DNA of 64,000 nt from Phallus indusiatus (taxonomy: Eukaryota > Basidiomycota > Agaricomycetes > Phallales > Phallaceae), in NCBI GenBank assembly GCA_027605045.1, contig JAQFWX010000057.1, forward strand, positions 1 through 64,000, read 5' to 3'. The position numbers and the translations under genes were made by a program. A model generated the notes under the pieces. The model saw only the letters and a program-made list of their open reading frames with translations. It was not told the origin of the DNA and made no database searches. Shown here in pieces: positions 1 to 11,657 of the stretch. Positions within the stretch are counted from its first letter, which is position 1; the number at the start of each line of letters is the position of its first letter.

Positions 1-336
1 AGTGATAAGTCGACCCCCTGAGACGCCAATTGAACTGGAATCAACAAGTCTGGTAACATATATCAAGGTGTCAACTCCGTTCTCTTTCGTGGAGGAGTAA
101 ACAAGAAGTCTTATTAGATAAAAGATGAGATAAACGAAGTGTAAGTCCAAAAGAAACCAGCGTACTTGTTGGAATCAGAAACGATCAATTGGGAATATCG
201 AAAGGAATCATTTGTAAGTCGCTCAATGCGACACACGCCAGGGAGTTGTCCAATTCAGTTTCCAAAGTTGGAATTGGTGTTTGGCCTTGGCAGTTTTCCC
301 AAAGACGCCTTGGTCATAAGGATAAATAAATCCCAA
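1..336. other. left edge, no gene recognised
   Basis: This is the 3' flank of the small minus-strand gene that ends at 337. Open frames exist on the plus strand from about 166 to 621, but they run antisense to the spliced minus-strand gene and have no recognisable motif. No RNA gene or repeat was seen. Confidence 0.4.
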
Positions 337-840
337 TCAGCGCTTAATTGTAAGGATCATTACCATAATTGCCACACTTCAGAACCGTCAAGATCCATTG
401 CAAAGATAGCACCCCGGTCGCAGAACGCCATGCCAGTCATCCGCGATGATTGGCGTAAAGAGCGTTATAGTTCTTCCTGTACCCAGGTTAAAATGCGTAA
501 TCCGCTCCAATTCATCATTGTTGTGACCAGGGTAAGGCACCCTGTACAATTGTATCACCTGTTCAGTCGAAGGTCGATGAGCGATGTATACTCTGGCCGG
601 ACCAGTATTGCCTTCTTGTAGTTTTTCGAAACCACGGGCAAAGTAGCCTTGAATAAAATCAAATCAAGTTCAGAAAAAATTGCATTAAGAATGCTCGGCG
701 TCGCTTTCACTTACCTCTTGCAGCGTCTTGGTACTTCTTGAGACCTTCGCTAATGTCTACAGGAACAGGTGAAACATCCAGTGTTTTTATTTGGGCGCTG
801 GCTTTACATACGGAAGGTCAGGTAGAGACTTATCAGACAT
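337..840 (-). CDS. small conserved hypothetical protein, 4 exons
   Basis: I do not recognise a named family. A four-exon model with GT-AG introns (exons 840-812, 749-715, 647-413 and 376-337) sums to 339 nt and gives a 112-residue protein starting MSDKSLPDLP. The first intron has an excellent GTATGT donor. The product is soluble and mixed charged/hydrophobic. Its central part (ARVYIAHRPSTEQVIQLYRV) looks like a beta-rich fold, and it ends in a basic -TIKR. No signal peptide or membrane segment is visible. Without splicing the region looks frame-broken; the splice sites resolve every break, which supports a real gene. Function cannot be inferred. Confidence 0.55.
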
Positions 841-1132
841 GTTCAAGCAAGATTCGAAGATGTGAGAACAAACAGTGAATATAGTATTCACATGTTCATC
901 AAGTCGTCCTCATGAAGGTAGGACTGGGTCTGAAGTCAGAAGCGCGCACTGCTCATCACTGAAATTAATTCCGGCTGTTCTCTCGGCATACGTGATATTC
1001 TATTCTTAGACTAATGTTATCGCCCAGATGATTAGTAAATTACATTACTACGACATTGTTATTATAACAAAAGCAGACATTCGAGGACATAAACATAATT
1101 AGTAGCTCCTTGAATTTTTGATTGTTTGGGCA

Positions 1133-1921
1133 TCATTCATCACCTAATCCGGACCACCTGAATGGTCGATAACCTCGGCCTTCTGGGAGCTCTGGGCGTA
1201 ATTTCTCCAATGTCCACCACTGCTGCACTGCTCCGGCGACCATTTCGTGCAGCGATACGTTCTCCCGCAGTGTCTTAACGTAATTGTGAACCGCTTCATA
1301 GCTGCATCCATAGAGATCCATGACAGCTCCAATTGCCATGCTCGCACTCCAGTTGTCCCCTCGCTCGGAATGTATTAAGACTTTGTGGTTGAAATTTGAT
1401 GCCAGAGCTTTCCGAAGGTAAGATACGCCTTTGTCAATAATTCCTACGAGGGGTACGTCGTAAAGTGTCCCCACAGGAGGAACCGGTAGAACAACGTGTT
1501 CAATACACGGCATTCTGGGACAAGCTTTGTCATGATAATTATCCTGACCGATACACAGAATGTGGGTGATCCCCAATCCAATCAATTCCCCTTTGTCTGT
1601 ACCGCTATATTCGTCTGCTAGATACAGCCTCCGAGGTATAATCTCTATGACTTGTGGGGGGAAGGGTTCTCCGTTTGGAGTGATGGATGTACTGGACACA
1701 AACTGTTCCAGGCGTGCTTCACTGAGATTGGGAGGTATTTGCACTTGTGAAAGTATTTTCGCAGCATTTGGAAAAAGTGGCGAGTAGAGCTTTATTTGGG
1801 ACCTCCAAATGCGCGCAGGATCGTAGGCTTTTTCGTTTCTATATAGGGTCGCGGGAATTTGAAGATTTTTCACCACAACTTCGTCTGGTGTATCGCCGCT
1901 GAGAGAGCACGTGGAAGACAT
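1133..1921 (-). CDS. dual-specificity-phosphatase-like protein, probably catalytically dead (STYX-like)
   Basis: This single-exon gene encodes 262 residues when started at the first ATG (1921); a longer frame begins only with GTG. After an N-terminal tail of ~95 residues comes a dual-specificity phosphatase-like core: a strand-rich IIPRRLYLADEYSG segment, a GITHILCIG motif, and then VLIHSERGDNWSAS where active enzymes have HCxxGxxRS. The nucleophilic Cys is Ser (codon 1367-1369) and the phosphate-binding Arg is Trp, so catalysis is not expected. The helix after the loop (ASMAIGAVMDLYGCSYEAVHNYV) is well preserved, as in active family members, so the fold appears maintained. By analogy with STYX-type pseudophosphatases it may bind phosphoproteins without hydrolysing them; that role is inference. 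Confidence 0.75.
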   Translation of the reverse strand: MSSTCSLSGDTPDEVVVKNLQIPATLYRNEKAYDPARIWRSQIKLYSPLFPNAAKILSQVQIPPNLSEARLEQFVSSTSITPNGEPFPPQVIEIIPRRLYLADEYSGTDKGELIGLGITHILCIGQDNYHDKACPRMPCIEHVVLPVPPVGTLYDVPLVGIIDKGVSYLRKALASNFNHKVLIHSERGDNWSASMAIGAVMDLYGCSYEAVHNYVKTLRENVSLHEMVAGAVQQWWTLEKLRPELPEGRGYRPFRWSGLGDE

Positions 1922-2346
1922 AGCGGAATCGTTGTTGCACCTCCCCGCGGTGGGCACAGGTACTCTTTATACTAAAGTGGCAAGACAATAAACCACAAAA
2001 GTGTTGGACGGCCTAAGTTTACAGTCTCTTTGTGGACGTAGTTCTCGGACACAATTGCATTAGCAATTATCGCAATATTGTCCACATAAATAGACAACTA
2101 TATACTCATAAAGTAGAGCAATTGGACGAGAAGGGATTCGCCGATTTGCTATATGAGGATAGATTGCTTGTATAGCTTGAACCCCATAAGTGAATTCGGC
2201 GGGAGCCCGTGCGATCCTTTCTGGGTCCAAATGCGCGTGTCAGTTAGGCGTGTCCGGTTTGAGATCCACGTATGTATATGATGTCAATAACCGCATTTCA
2301 TCGGATGTGAAGTCACATGTCAAATGACACGAAAAATACGTATAAA
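1922..2346. other. intergenic between phosphatase-like gene and TAF1
   Basis: About 425 bases hold the promoter of the minus-strand phosphatase-like gene and the 3' flank of TAF1. The stretch is AT-rich, with no repeat and no supported reading frame. Confidence 0.4.
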
Positions 2347-5300
2347 TTACACCACCGATGGGCGAAAACAAAAACACATCTGTAACGTAAAAACAAGACC
2401 CCGCAGAAAATGAAAGCCAGCGATGCATCTACGGCTTCTTTCCCCAAATTTCAACCTGATTTTTGGCGCACTCACAGTCACGCCAGGGCTTTGAGCAGGT
2501 GGCGGAGGATGAGATTCGGCATCAAAGCCATCGAAAGCTGTCGCTGAAACAGGAGGACTGGTCGCTAGCGGGAGGGTACAGCTGCGGGAAATCCGTAAGC
2601 ACTCGTTGATGGACGGTAGCCTGCTGGGAATAAAGAGTCCCCTCCAGTCAAGTATGGCGTATGGGCGGGGGTGAAGTAGCGCCGCCAGGAGCACTGACAC
2701 CAATACCACCAACAGGCTGAGGTGTATTGAATTCAGCCCATTTGGGACAATTGCGATTCGTTTCTGCGAAAAGAAAATGAAGATTATTTCAAAAATGACA
2801 ATTTTGTAAGCAACACACTCATATGTCCCATTTGCCCACAATGCCCACATCGACGCTGCAAAATATATTATACGCCGACGATTAAAGAAAAAAAATTAAA
2901 TTAAAACAAACCGTTGTCTCCGACTTGATCATGCGTTTAATTTGTAATTGAACGCCGCCTTCTTTAACTGCTTTCGCATTCTTTCTGTTGACACGGCGCT
3001 CCTGGTTCTTTTTCAATTTCAAGATACGTTCTTCTAATCTGAATAAAAGTTGTTGGTTCCTAAGGACAAGCCATCATTAAGAAGAAGAAAAACATACTTC
3101 TTCCTCGCTCGGGCGTCCCTGTCTTGGTCCCCAGTGGGTGCCAGGGCATCCTCAGCGACTAACTCCTCTTCTATTTGCTGTCGTTTACGCACATACGCAG
3201 TGATGACACCCGAATCCCGCACGATTTCAGTCTTCCAAACGCCATCGACCTGACAAAACCAGTTATAGAAAATGATAACTTATTTCCCCGATAATGCGTA
3301 CCAATCGTCTAATTCTTAAGACTTTGTGTGCGTTTTCTGGGCCAATACTCATATCACGCTCCATCGAAGATCCGCGACTAAATGCCGGTGAAGAAGCAGC
3401 CCCAACGTCTAAATCGGGTAATGGTGTTGCAGCAGCAGGGGTAACAGCTGCTGGAGTGGCCACTTCCTCTTGGCCCTCGCCTGACACCCTCCGCTTTTTT
3501 GCGGGCCGTTGCTTTTCGTCCTCGTCATCACTCAATTCAGGTTCCGTACGACGCACGAGGGAATTCCACTGGTTATTCCATATACGGACGATTTCCTGAT
3601 TATATTTCGTTTGTTGCTCTTGAACGTTATACCGGTGCTGTGACTTTGGTCGATTTTCTGCCTCGGCTGAATAGTGCAATTATCTCTGAACAAAGGAATA
3701 TCATGAACAGATACAGCGTACGAACCTAATTTAGCTTCATAATCTTCGTCTGCACCAACAAATATATCTTTCATCGATATTCGGATGCAACTAAAGCTTC
3801 TCCGCGACCCGTTGGGTCACCTTCTCCATGTAATTGAAGCATCGCCTTGCCTTGCGTCGCGAGCAAAAGTTCTTCGTCGTAATCCATGGTGCTAAACGTT
3901 GCTCTATAGTCAACTTTGATTCATCGGCTTCATCACCGGCTTCCGCGCCTGTGTAACCAGCGTCCAGCAAATGACGCTGACCAACTTGCATACTTTCTGT
4001 CAGCACCACAGCTTCAGGTTCGACCATTTTCAACATTTCGGCGTCAGTAGGGATGTTCCAGCCCTGCTTCAAGCGCCAAAACCCTTGATGAGGTCCCCTT
4101 CGATGGTATTCCATGAATTCCTTCAAGAGAATCCAGATTAAACTGAAAGCATAACTAATTGAACAAACGAAATTACCTTTAGCCTTTGACGCATTTGTAA
4201 CTCGTTTTGATCGGGAAAATATTTCATTAGTCTGGATATCTTAAGCCGTTCGCCTTGACTCTTCCTGAGCAACTTAAAAGCAATAATCTGTAGCCGATGT
4301 TTCAAAGTCGTCGTTACTTTCCGCGAGTGCGGTCCTGGAACTTCATGCACTGGATAGGTTTGACCTGTCACAAAAAGATACTTGATGTCTCGCAAATAAT
4401 ATTTAGTATCATTCTTGACTGTAGATCTGTAAGAGCAGAACCAGTTGTTTAGTCTGTTGGAAACTTGCAAGAGCGAGACAGCCCAACCTGACCACCAAGA
4501 AATCGGTATTATAGGCCTTTTGTCGGAAAATGGGGGCACGTATAAGATTATTATATAGTGCGTGAACAACTTCTCCTTTATGAACGAAACCGAACTTTTG
4601 AAACGGGGATTGATCGTCTGGCTCGATAAGGAATGGCTCTCCGACATCATGCTAATACAGGAGTTGGTCAAAAAACCTTGAAAACCCTATCAAATCACAA
4701 ACCCGAGGGATATGTTCATCGTTGGCATCTCTCTTCCGGTAGTAGTTGACAATGATACTCCCCATACCGAAACTCGACATAATTGGGGGATGTTCTTCCT
4801 TTATGGACGATAAGAACGATAATAAGTGCGGAATAAGAGACCAGCACCCACTGAGAATTCAAACAATACAAACGAGCTCGAGTCTTTCAGCGATAAATCG
4901 GAAGTCTTGCGCAAAGCCTCTCCAACGTCACCACCACGACCGATAGTTCTGCCTTGTTTGTCCTTCTTTTTCTTCGCAGTTCGGACTTTGCTGAAGTGCA
5001 ATTCGATATTACTCGGGAACTGTAGAGCAGGGCGATGGAATGACCGTGCTTCTTGTTTAGACAAACGAGTTTTGTACTACGACCAACATAAACAGGGCAT
5101 GTAAACATAATGATGAAAAGCACATACGAATGGCAGCTGGAGTTTCTGAGCCGCGTACGCATGTTGAATACGCAAGTCTTGGAAGGTCTGTCGAACACGT
5201 TGACGGGCGATCTCCTTCGAGACTTCATACTGTTGATCGTTAGAAAGATTAAACTTGTCTTTGGGTGCATTATCGGTTCTGAGTCGCTTTTTGGCTTTCA

Positions 5301-6443
5301 GAGGGTCTAGAAAGATGATGTTAGGAAAAGAGACTGTAAAGAAAACTTGAACCCGCATACCGTATGCCTGTGCAGTCCCCGTCTCAACAGGCGCTGATGG
5401 TTCCTCAATCACCTCCAACTGGGTGAAATCCCTGAATGGCGTTTTTGAGTCCCATATTATACTTTGCGTCCAGACCCCAGACTCTAGAACTTCATTGGCC
5501 GGGGTCATAATTTCTTCTGCTTTCTTATTCGATACGGAAGATGACTCGGCTTGGGGTCTGTCGTAGAGTCCGGAGCATCCGCGGTATTAGCAGGTTTGGA
5601 GGGTTCAAATTCGTTCAACGCTAATGGAATTTCTTCGTCCTCGGCCTTCGGTCCATATAGAATCTGGGATTCCCAATCTGAAAGAAGAACCAGGTCGAAT
5701 GACCTCTCAGACAGAGGCAAGTTAACAGATGCTTTGCCGAGGGACGTTCTCTCTATCAGCGCTTTACGAAGATCATCTTCGACGGTACTTGATGTTACAA
5801 CCTTTTCCACACGTCTTGTTTCAACTTCGCGTTCGGTATCACCAACGACTGTGTTGAGAAAATCCTTTGGGACGCGTTGTATTCGCGAAGGAACAATTTC
5901 GACTAGAGACTGGTCACGCTATTGGCAAGTCCAGTAGCCGACAGAACGACAAACCATTGAAAGGCTTCTTAGTTATGCGCGATTTCTTGACAGCGAAACC
6001 TTTAAAGAGCTCCGTAAAGTCCAGCACCTTGTCTGTCGCAAATGTAGGAAAGCGTTCGTAAACGGTTTTAGGGCGTTCCACCAGCTTATTCACTATTCTC
6101 GTCTTGACTTTCTTTTGACGAACCGCTTCTTCCTCTCGCTCCTTTTCGTGTTCTTGTTCGTCGACCGCAGGTGTTTCATCCACAACATCTTTCTCTCTTC
6201 TGACTTCAGCATCTACTTCGTCTTCCCAATCTTCTCCTTGTCCACTGTATATGTTACTTTCCCAGCTTCCAAGACCAGGTAATCCAAGCTGAGCTAGACT
6301 CCCTGCACCTGGGAGGTTTAGACCTCGAAGCACATGATCAAGACCAAAGCCAGTTAGCGATGATAAGGCTTGTGATTCATCCTAAACGGCTTTGAGCATT
6401 TACATTATGTTCATGCAAGTGTATAACTTACAGCTTGGGACAT
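2347..6443 (-). CDS. TAF1: transcription initiation factor TFIID subunit 1 (TAF1)
   Basis: TAF1 is the scaffold and largest subunit of TFIID, which places TBP on RNA polymerase II promoters in the nucleus. The start is the short first exon MSQA (ATG at 6443), spliced to DESQALSS. Next come an acidic N-terminal part, the conserved stretch around LESGVWTQSIIWD (about 5470-5425), then the long DUF3591 core with NLSNDQQYEVSK, AYAAQKLQLPF, FFLDEESEPF and the RSTVKNDTKYYLRDIKYLF block (near 4400). Near the C-terminus is a zinc knuckle, CGHCGQMGHMKTNRNC, spread over two exons near 2860-2740. No bromodomain is seen, which is usual for fungal TAF1. The gene has about ten short introns. The reading frame shifts without a clear intron near 5510-5575 and again near 2590-2690, so the exact C-terminus is uncertain. 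TAF1 is essential in yeasts, so I take these breaks as indels or unrecognised splicing rather than decay. Confidence 0.9.
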
Positions 6444-6525
6444 GTTGAGATAGTCAGTAAACGCTGTGGCTGATAATGACAACGGGTGGCATCAACGGAT
6501 AGTGACGAAATCGAGATGTCACAAT

Positions 6526-6535
6526 GTCACGTGAC
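6526..6535. promoter_or_regulatory. GTCACGTGAC palindrome upstream of TAF1
   Basis: A perfect 10-bp palindrome with a CACGTG core lies 83 bases upstream of the TAF1 ATG. Such cores are bound by Cbf1/bHLH-type factors in fungi. Its use here is inference from position and symmetry. Confidence 0.4.
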
Positions 6536-7234
6536 TGTCACTCCGCTGCATGACCTAGAAATTTGACTCTAACTGCCACTGCGACGTGGGCAGCAACTTG
6601 GCTGCAGCACAGAACAATCCCGTAAAAAAATTAGCATCGGAAATTGCGCTCAGAATAGATTTTATTCAGATGCTAAATATGTTCTTTTGACCCTTTCCGA
6701 GCTCACCAGGCTGATTACGCCATTTAATCTTTTCCATGCATTTTCTGATGTGGTTTCACCGCACCAATCATCAATTTACAGTTTATTACGTTGTCAAGTC
6801 ATGGCCCTTTTTTTCAAGTTTCATCTCATCTACCCTCTCATTACAGAATTATCGGCAGTCAGCTTGACCGTACCGGGAACATGGTTCACCATTACAAGGT
6901 ATCCAAATTCTCGGAACCACTGTCTGGAAGTACATTGATCGAATTTCAGACTAAAACTACAGAATCTTTCAAAATTATTTAATAATGCAATGCTAGTGAA
7001 TGAAAAGAAAAAATAGAATTATTGCGTTAAATGAGGGTCAGGAAAGCAAACAACTAACAAGCAAGCAAGCAAGAAAAAAAAATAAAAGAAAAAGAGAGAG
7101 AGAGAGAAATTGTAACGAGACAGCATTTCTAAAGACAGATGTGATAGATATTCCAAACGAGCTCAGGTATTATTAAAAATCAAAACTTCCACTACTTCTC
7201 AGTCCTCAAATCATGCCGAAAGTCGTATTTCCAA
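6536..7234. other. intergenic between TAF1 and PacC genes, with simple repeats
   Basis: This is the upstream region of TAF1 and the 3' flank of the PacC gene. It holds a short GCAA repeat (about 7060-7073), an A-rich stretch and a GA dinucleotide tract (about 7093-7106). Open frames near 6690-6980 have no recognisable motif and are not called. Confidence 0.4.
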
Positions 7235-9823
7235 TCATTTCATCTCAACATCCACAGGCGTCTCAGACCGCCTGTCAAACACAGACATGGCTCTCCGCGG
7301 CGGAGATAGTGAAGTGGGGGATGAAGCAGAAGGAGAAGCAGTGATAGATGGTTTAAAACGTCCCTGGTACTGTTTATTAATATATTCCAACAAATCGCGG
7401 ACGACTCTCATGTGTGTTTGTCGTTGGGAGGAGCTGGATTCTCGGCGCAAATGCTCTTTAACAGGAGGGGATCGGGTAAGTGTAGGGGTCGCGGAACGGC
7501 TCGAGCCTTCATCACTAGAGCTTACACTAACGCTCCTGCTCCTGCCTCTCGACCTGGTACTGACAGACGCGGTATCAGTGCTCTGATCATCCATTTCGTC
7601 ATCGACGTCCATAGCGTCGCTTTCGACGCGTTTCTCCTTAGCAGTAGAAGTGGATAGCGGTGCAAGGCGAGATGATTCCGCCAGTAAAGAAGGTATCGGA
7701 GGAAGTTTCAGAGAACTCGTTGGGGATAATGACGAAGAAGAGGATGTTCGGGAAAATTGATAGCGAGTAGGGGACGTTAGTGACAAAGGAGGGGGTAAAG
7801 TAGGGTATTTAACTGTCGAGCCTGATGACAAAGGGATTGAAGGCAATGGGGGTAAAACACGTTGACCAGTAGTGGTCGTGCTTGTCCGCGTGTCAGCAGT
7901 TGGAATAGTATCTTCTTTTTCAGACTCGCTTTGGGTGTTCGAGGGTAAATCCAATTTGGGTAACCTAAGGGAGGGATCGGCGGATGATAAACAAATTACT
8001 CAACGGGTTATCGTCTTGACCTTTCAGGGCGTCAGTTTTCAGTTTGTTTGATACATCTTTCGGCCGCTGTGGAGCGTCCTGTAGATCGGGCACCTGATAT
8101 TTGTAGCTGGAATACGTGTCGTTCATTCGAACCTGAGGTGGTGGCATCCTGGGTGGCCTTGGATTCGACTCGGTGGATTCAAAAGGCGGGGTGGTGAACT
8201 TGATTGCCAATGCCAATTCCAAGGGCGTCTCCGGGTATACCGCCTGGTAGTGACAATCCGACGTCGGTGGTGGACACACTAGAAACACTACTTGACCCCG
8301 GACTTGAACCTCCCGGATCATTTCTGTACATGTCACCCTCGTCTGACGGGGTCTGACGACTGGAGACAGGGGTTGGCGGCCGCCTACGTCTGTCGTTACT
8401 CGCGAATGGAGGTTCGCTGAACTGGTGGTGGCGCGGATATGGCGGGTAGAGGCCAGAAGAATGAAAGCCGGCAGGTGATTCACCAAAGTCTCCTGGAAAG
8501 TAATATCCATTGTGACCGCCGCCTCCGCCACTATCCAAACGTTTACCGTCAGAGGTAGGCTTGACTGCGTACGTGGTATCCAGTCCAATTGCGCCATCAA
8601 AACCTGGATCGACGAGAGTCCGGGGATCAAAGGGAGTGCTAGAGTTGTTAAGCGGAGGTGAATATTCCTGCTTTACTTCATGGAAGCCGGGAGGCGAAGG
8701 AGCTCCCGAAATAACCTCTTTCCCAAGAGTAACGAGGAACTGGCTGATAGCGGCTAACTCTTCGGGAGTGCGAATATCAAGGCTTATTTGCTGGGGATTG
8801 AATGTCGTGGGATTTGAATGGGTAGACGGGTATCCGAGAGAGCTACTCTGGTTATGTTGGACATGATAGATAGGGGCCTGGGGAGAATCCGTCACTGGGC
8901 CATAGACACTGGACGTCATATTACGAGAGTGTGAATTGGTCACAGAAACCGAAGAATGAGAGGAATGAGTGGATGGATTAGAACCTGTTCCCGTAAAAGA
9001 AGACGGCTGTGTGGCGTAGGCAATGGCATCAAGACGAGAAGCCATTTCTGATAGCAGAGGGGTATCGTTAAAATATTGGTGGAAGATCACGATGTTATTG
9101 GATGGCTTACCGGCGTCATATTTGGCTTCGAATTTCCTTTTCTTCCAATCCAGAAGAAAATTACCGACAGCGGCGTCGTAATCGTGGGAACGCTTGAGAC
9201 TGTTCGCATTTGGTGCAGGATGGGGCTGCCAATAGTGAGGAGGGTGCTGATGCTGATGCTGGGTATAGTCTGGAGACTGGAGGAAGATATCGGGATGGGA
9301 CATTTCGGGACTAGGCGTCGGGATTCCGTATGGCTGCTGTGATTGCTGCGGAGGTGGACGGAGATGAAGTTGAGTCGATGGATAGCCGGGGGCACGTCCG
9401 CTCGAAACGGTGATGGCTTTAGAGTGTTTGTGTTGAGCATGGTGTTCTTCTGTGTGGATCTTTTCATGTTTCTTGAGGTCCTGAGGACGTTTGAAAGATT
9501 TTGAGCATACTTCACAAGCGTGAGGCTTGAGAGGTGTATGGACTGAATAAGAAAGATAAGCTGAGGCTCAAAAAGAGAGGAGATACGAATGAAGAAGACC
9601 GACCTCGAAGGTGGGAAGTGATATGGTCTCTCTTGGCGCAGGTTGTGCCACAATCCTTCCATTTACAAGAGAGACAGAGATTGTTGGTGCTTTTCCTGCC
9701 GATGTGGTCGTTGCAGAGATGGTTGTAGAGAGATTCTGGGTCTGGGGCGACTCTGGAGCAGCCTTCCCACTCGCACTTGTGCCCGTGATAGGGCGCGGCG
9801 TCGTCCAGCGAGATTGAGGGCAT
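7235..9823 (-). CDS. pacC: pH-response zinc-finger transcription factor PacC/Rim101
   Basis: PacC/Rim101 is the nuclear effector of the fungal ambient-pH (Pal/Rim) pathway. The start chosen is the ATG at 9823 (MPSISLDD), which directly precedes the fingers. Three C2H2 fingers follow: CEWEGC with the [19 protein letters not shown] signature, [21 protein letters not shown], and after an intron (about 9607-9538) [21 protein letters not shown]. These are diagnostic of the family. The rest is a long Ser/Pro/His-rich region, ending with a helix [16 protein letters not shown] and an acidic VDVEMK tail. [11 protein letters not shown] segment could be a nuclear signal. A second short intron lies near 7967-8007. 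At the A-run 8181-8184 the frame slips by one base, joining ...HHPAF to ESTESNPRP; deleting one base restores it, so an assembly indel is likely. Six GCCAAG sites lie just upstream. Confidence 0.93.
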
Positions 9824-9942
9824 TGATGATAAAAAAGAGAAAGACAGAGAGAGATAAAAAGACGAGGGAGAGGAGGGGGAGCAGATGAGCAAACTTGGTG
9901 TGACAGACAGAAGAACGCCGTCCTTATTTTGCCTATCGACTT

Positions 9943-10101
9943 GCCAAGTATCACTTGGCGCCAAGAATACCCCGATTACCGGATCATGCCTTGCCAAGGA
10001 CTATCCCAGGATACACCGCAGTTGACCTTGTATCCCAGTATATCCCACACCTGTCACTTACTATCCTGGATGATCACTCCTTCCCGCCAAGCGAGGCCAA
10101 G
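9943..10101. promoter_or_regulatory. cluster of six GCCAAG (PacC-type) sites upstream of PacC
   Basis: The hexamer GCCAAG, the known PacC/Rim101 binding core (GCCARG), occurs six times in 160 bases: 9943-9948, 9954-9959 (reverse), 9960-9965, 9993-9998, 10086-10091 and 10096-10101. Copies two and three abut as a perfect 12-bp palindrome, CTTGGCGCCAAG. The cluster lies 120-280 bases upstream of the PacC start codon. About 0.1 copy would be expected by chance, so direct autoregulation is a strong inference. Confidence 0.75.
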
Positions 10102-11657
10102 CGCGACACGGCTCCGCACGATTAACTCTAACACAAGAAAACAGTGCAGTGCAATTATTATTTGAATTCATCTCATCTAATTGAATTGTCTAGCTTCTTA
10201 ATAAACCGCTTGATTCAGGTCGTGGCGCACAAATGAAACTTGGGTGTGGCTTCAAACGAAATTTCCCAGTTTAGACTACGAAAGCCGGTTTCATGTCGTT
10301 GCCATGATTTTCTTCGAGTTTGAGATTGGTTCCGGTCGAAATGAAAATGAATAATATAATCGTAGCGAATATTGCAAAAATAGAGGCTCCCTGATGTTAC
10401 TAACCTGGGTCAATCAAACTTTCATTAAAGAGGCAAAAGAAACGGGTGGCACTTCCATCTGCGTTACTACTTTATTGAATAGCAGCCTGTGTATGCGGCC
10501 TGATCATATCCAAGATCCCTGACAAGACATGTCAGATTGGAGTCTCTTGGACGACGACATGAGGTAAAACATCCACGGCTTGGGAGTTAATGAAGTTTGT
10601 ATTACTGTTTTGGAAATGAGCAATAACCACATGGAATAATCACGAAGCAATTACGCGTTCACCAACGCAGATACTTACTAGTATGTTTCGGATAAATTTA
10701 GGAAGAGATTGCTGTGCGTACGTGTAATAATCATACCGTGTCAATGTGCCCTGACAAGGGGAAATCTCATGTCTATCTCAAAAAAAAAAATCACTGCAAT
10801 GCTATGATAATTATGATATCGCTTATGAAAAGAACGCACCAGTATTTTGATAATGTTTTACACTTGGAACCATAGTGGCGGTAATTAATTTTATCCGTCT
10901 ACAATAGTATCCTTCAATTCCCATCATACATATATGTAATATCACTCACATGTGCGTCTGTCATGCCTTCTGTCGTCCGTTCTTCGTCACTCCGGTAAAC
11001 AAAAATCTGACAAATATAGAATAAGTCCCCGTGCCAGAAAAGGTACAACACACAATCAAAAGCGTGGTATTTATCATGTTCAGCTCGCTTTTCGCCGTCC
11101 GGGGCCAGGCTCATTATTTCAATTAGACGGGGAATACCGTGAGTTTGTCTTTAAAGTTCGATTTGTTTTTGGTTCCTGGCTGTCTTTCGGTGTAAGAACT
11201 CCCTAGAGAACGTCTTGGACGGCAAAGGAATCGGAATCCGGACTGAATGATCCATTAGCAAGAGAGATACAAGGATTACATTTGGCGGCGCAGTGAATCC
11301 GAACCAAATTCTTTCCGCCGACTTAAGATGCTAAAACGACAGATTAAAAGTTTAAATTTTCATGACACTGAACGAAGCTCACTTTCCGATGCTCTTCCCC
11401 AGAAAATCTGATAGGTCTTCAATTCGCCTCAAGACCGAGAAGTTGCCAGATAGATGTGATGGCACCTGACGCTAAGATATTTGAATCCTCATATTTTGGC
11501 TTGATCTATCATTGATCTACGTGTTCTCCTGCTGCGTCGATAATGTCACCGTACTTGCGGTCCCAGCTCAAGCTCGAAATGTGAAAGCTTACGTCAGCGA
11601 TCGCAAGTCCGGCACAAGCGCGCCTTTTTTCAAAAAAAAAAATCTCTATCCATCGTG
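10102..11657. other. long intergenic region between PacC and RRB1
   Basis: About 1.5 kb between the divergent PacC and RRB1 genes. Only short, motif-less open frames are present (for example near 10914-11206). A TTACGTCA element (CRE-like) lies at 11589-11596, about 60 bases before the RRB1 ATG, followed by an A-tract. No RNA gene or repeat family was recognised. Confidence 0.4.

Noticed and set aside
166..621. 151-codon plus-strand frame at the left edge
   Set aside because: Antisense to a four-exon minus-strand gene with good splice sites, and without motifs.
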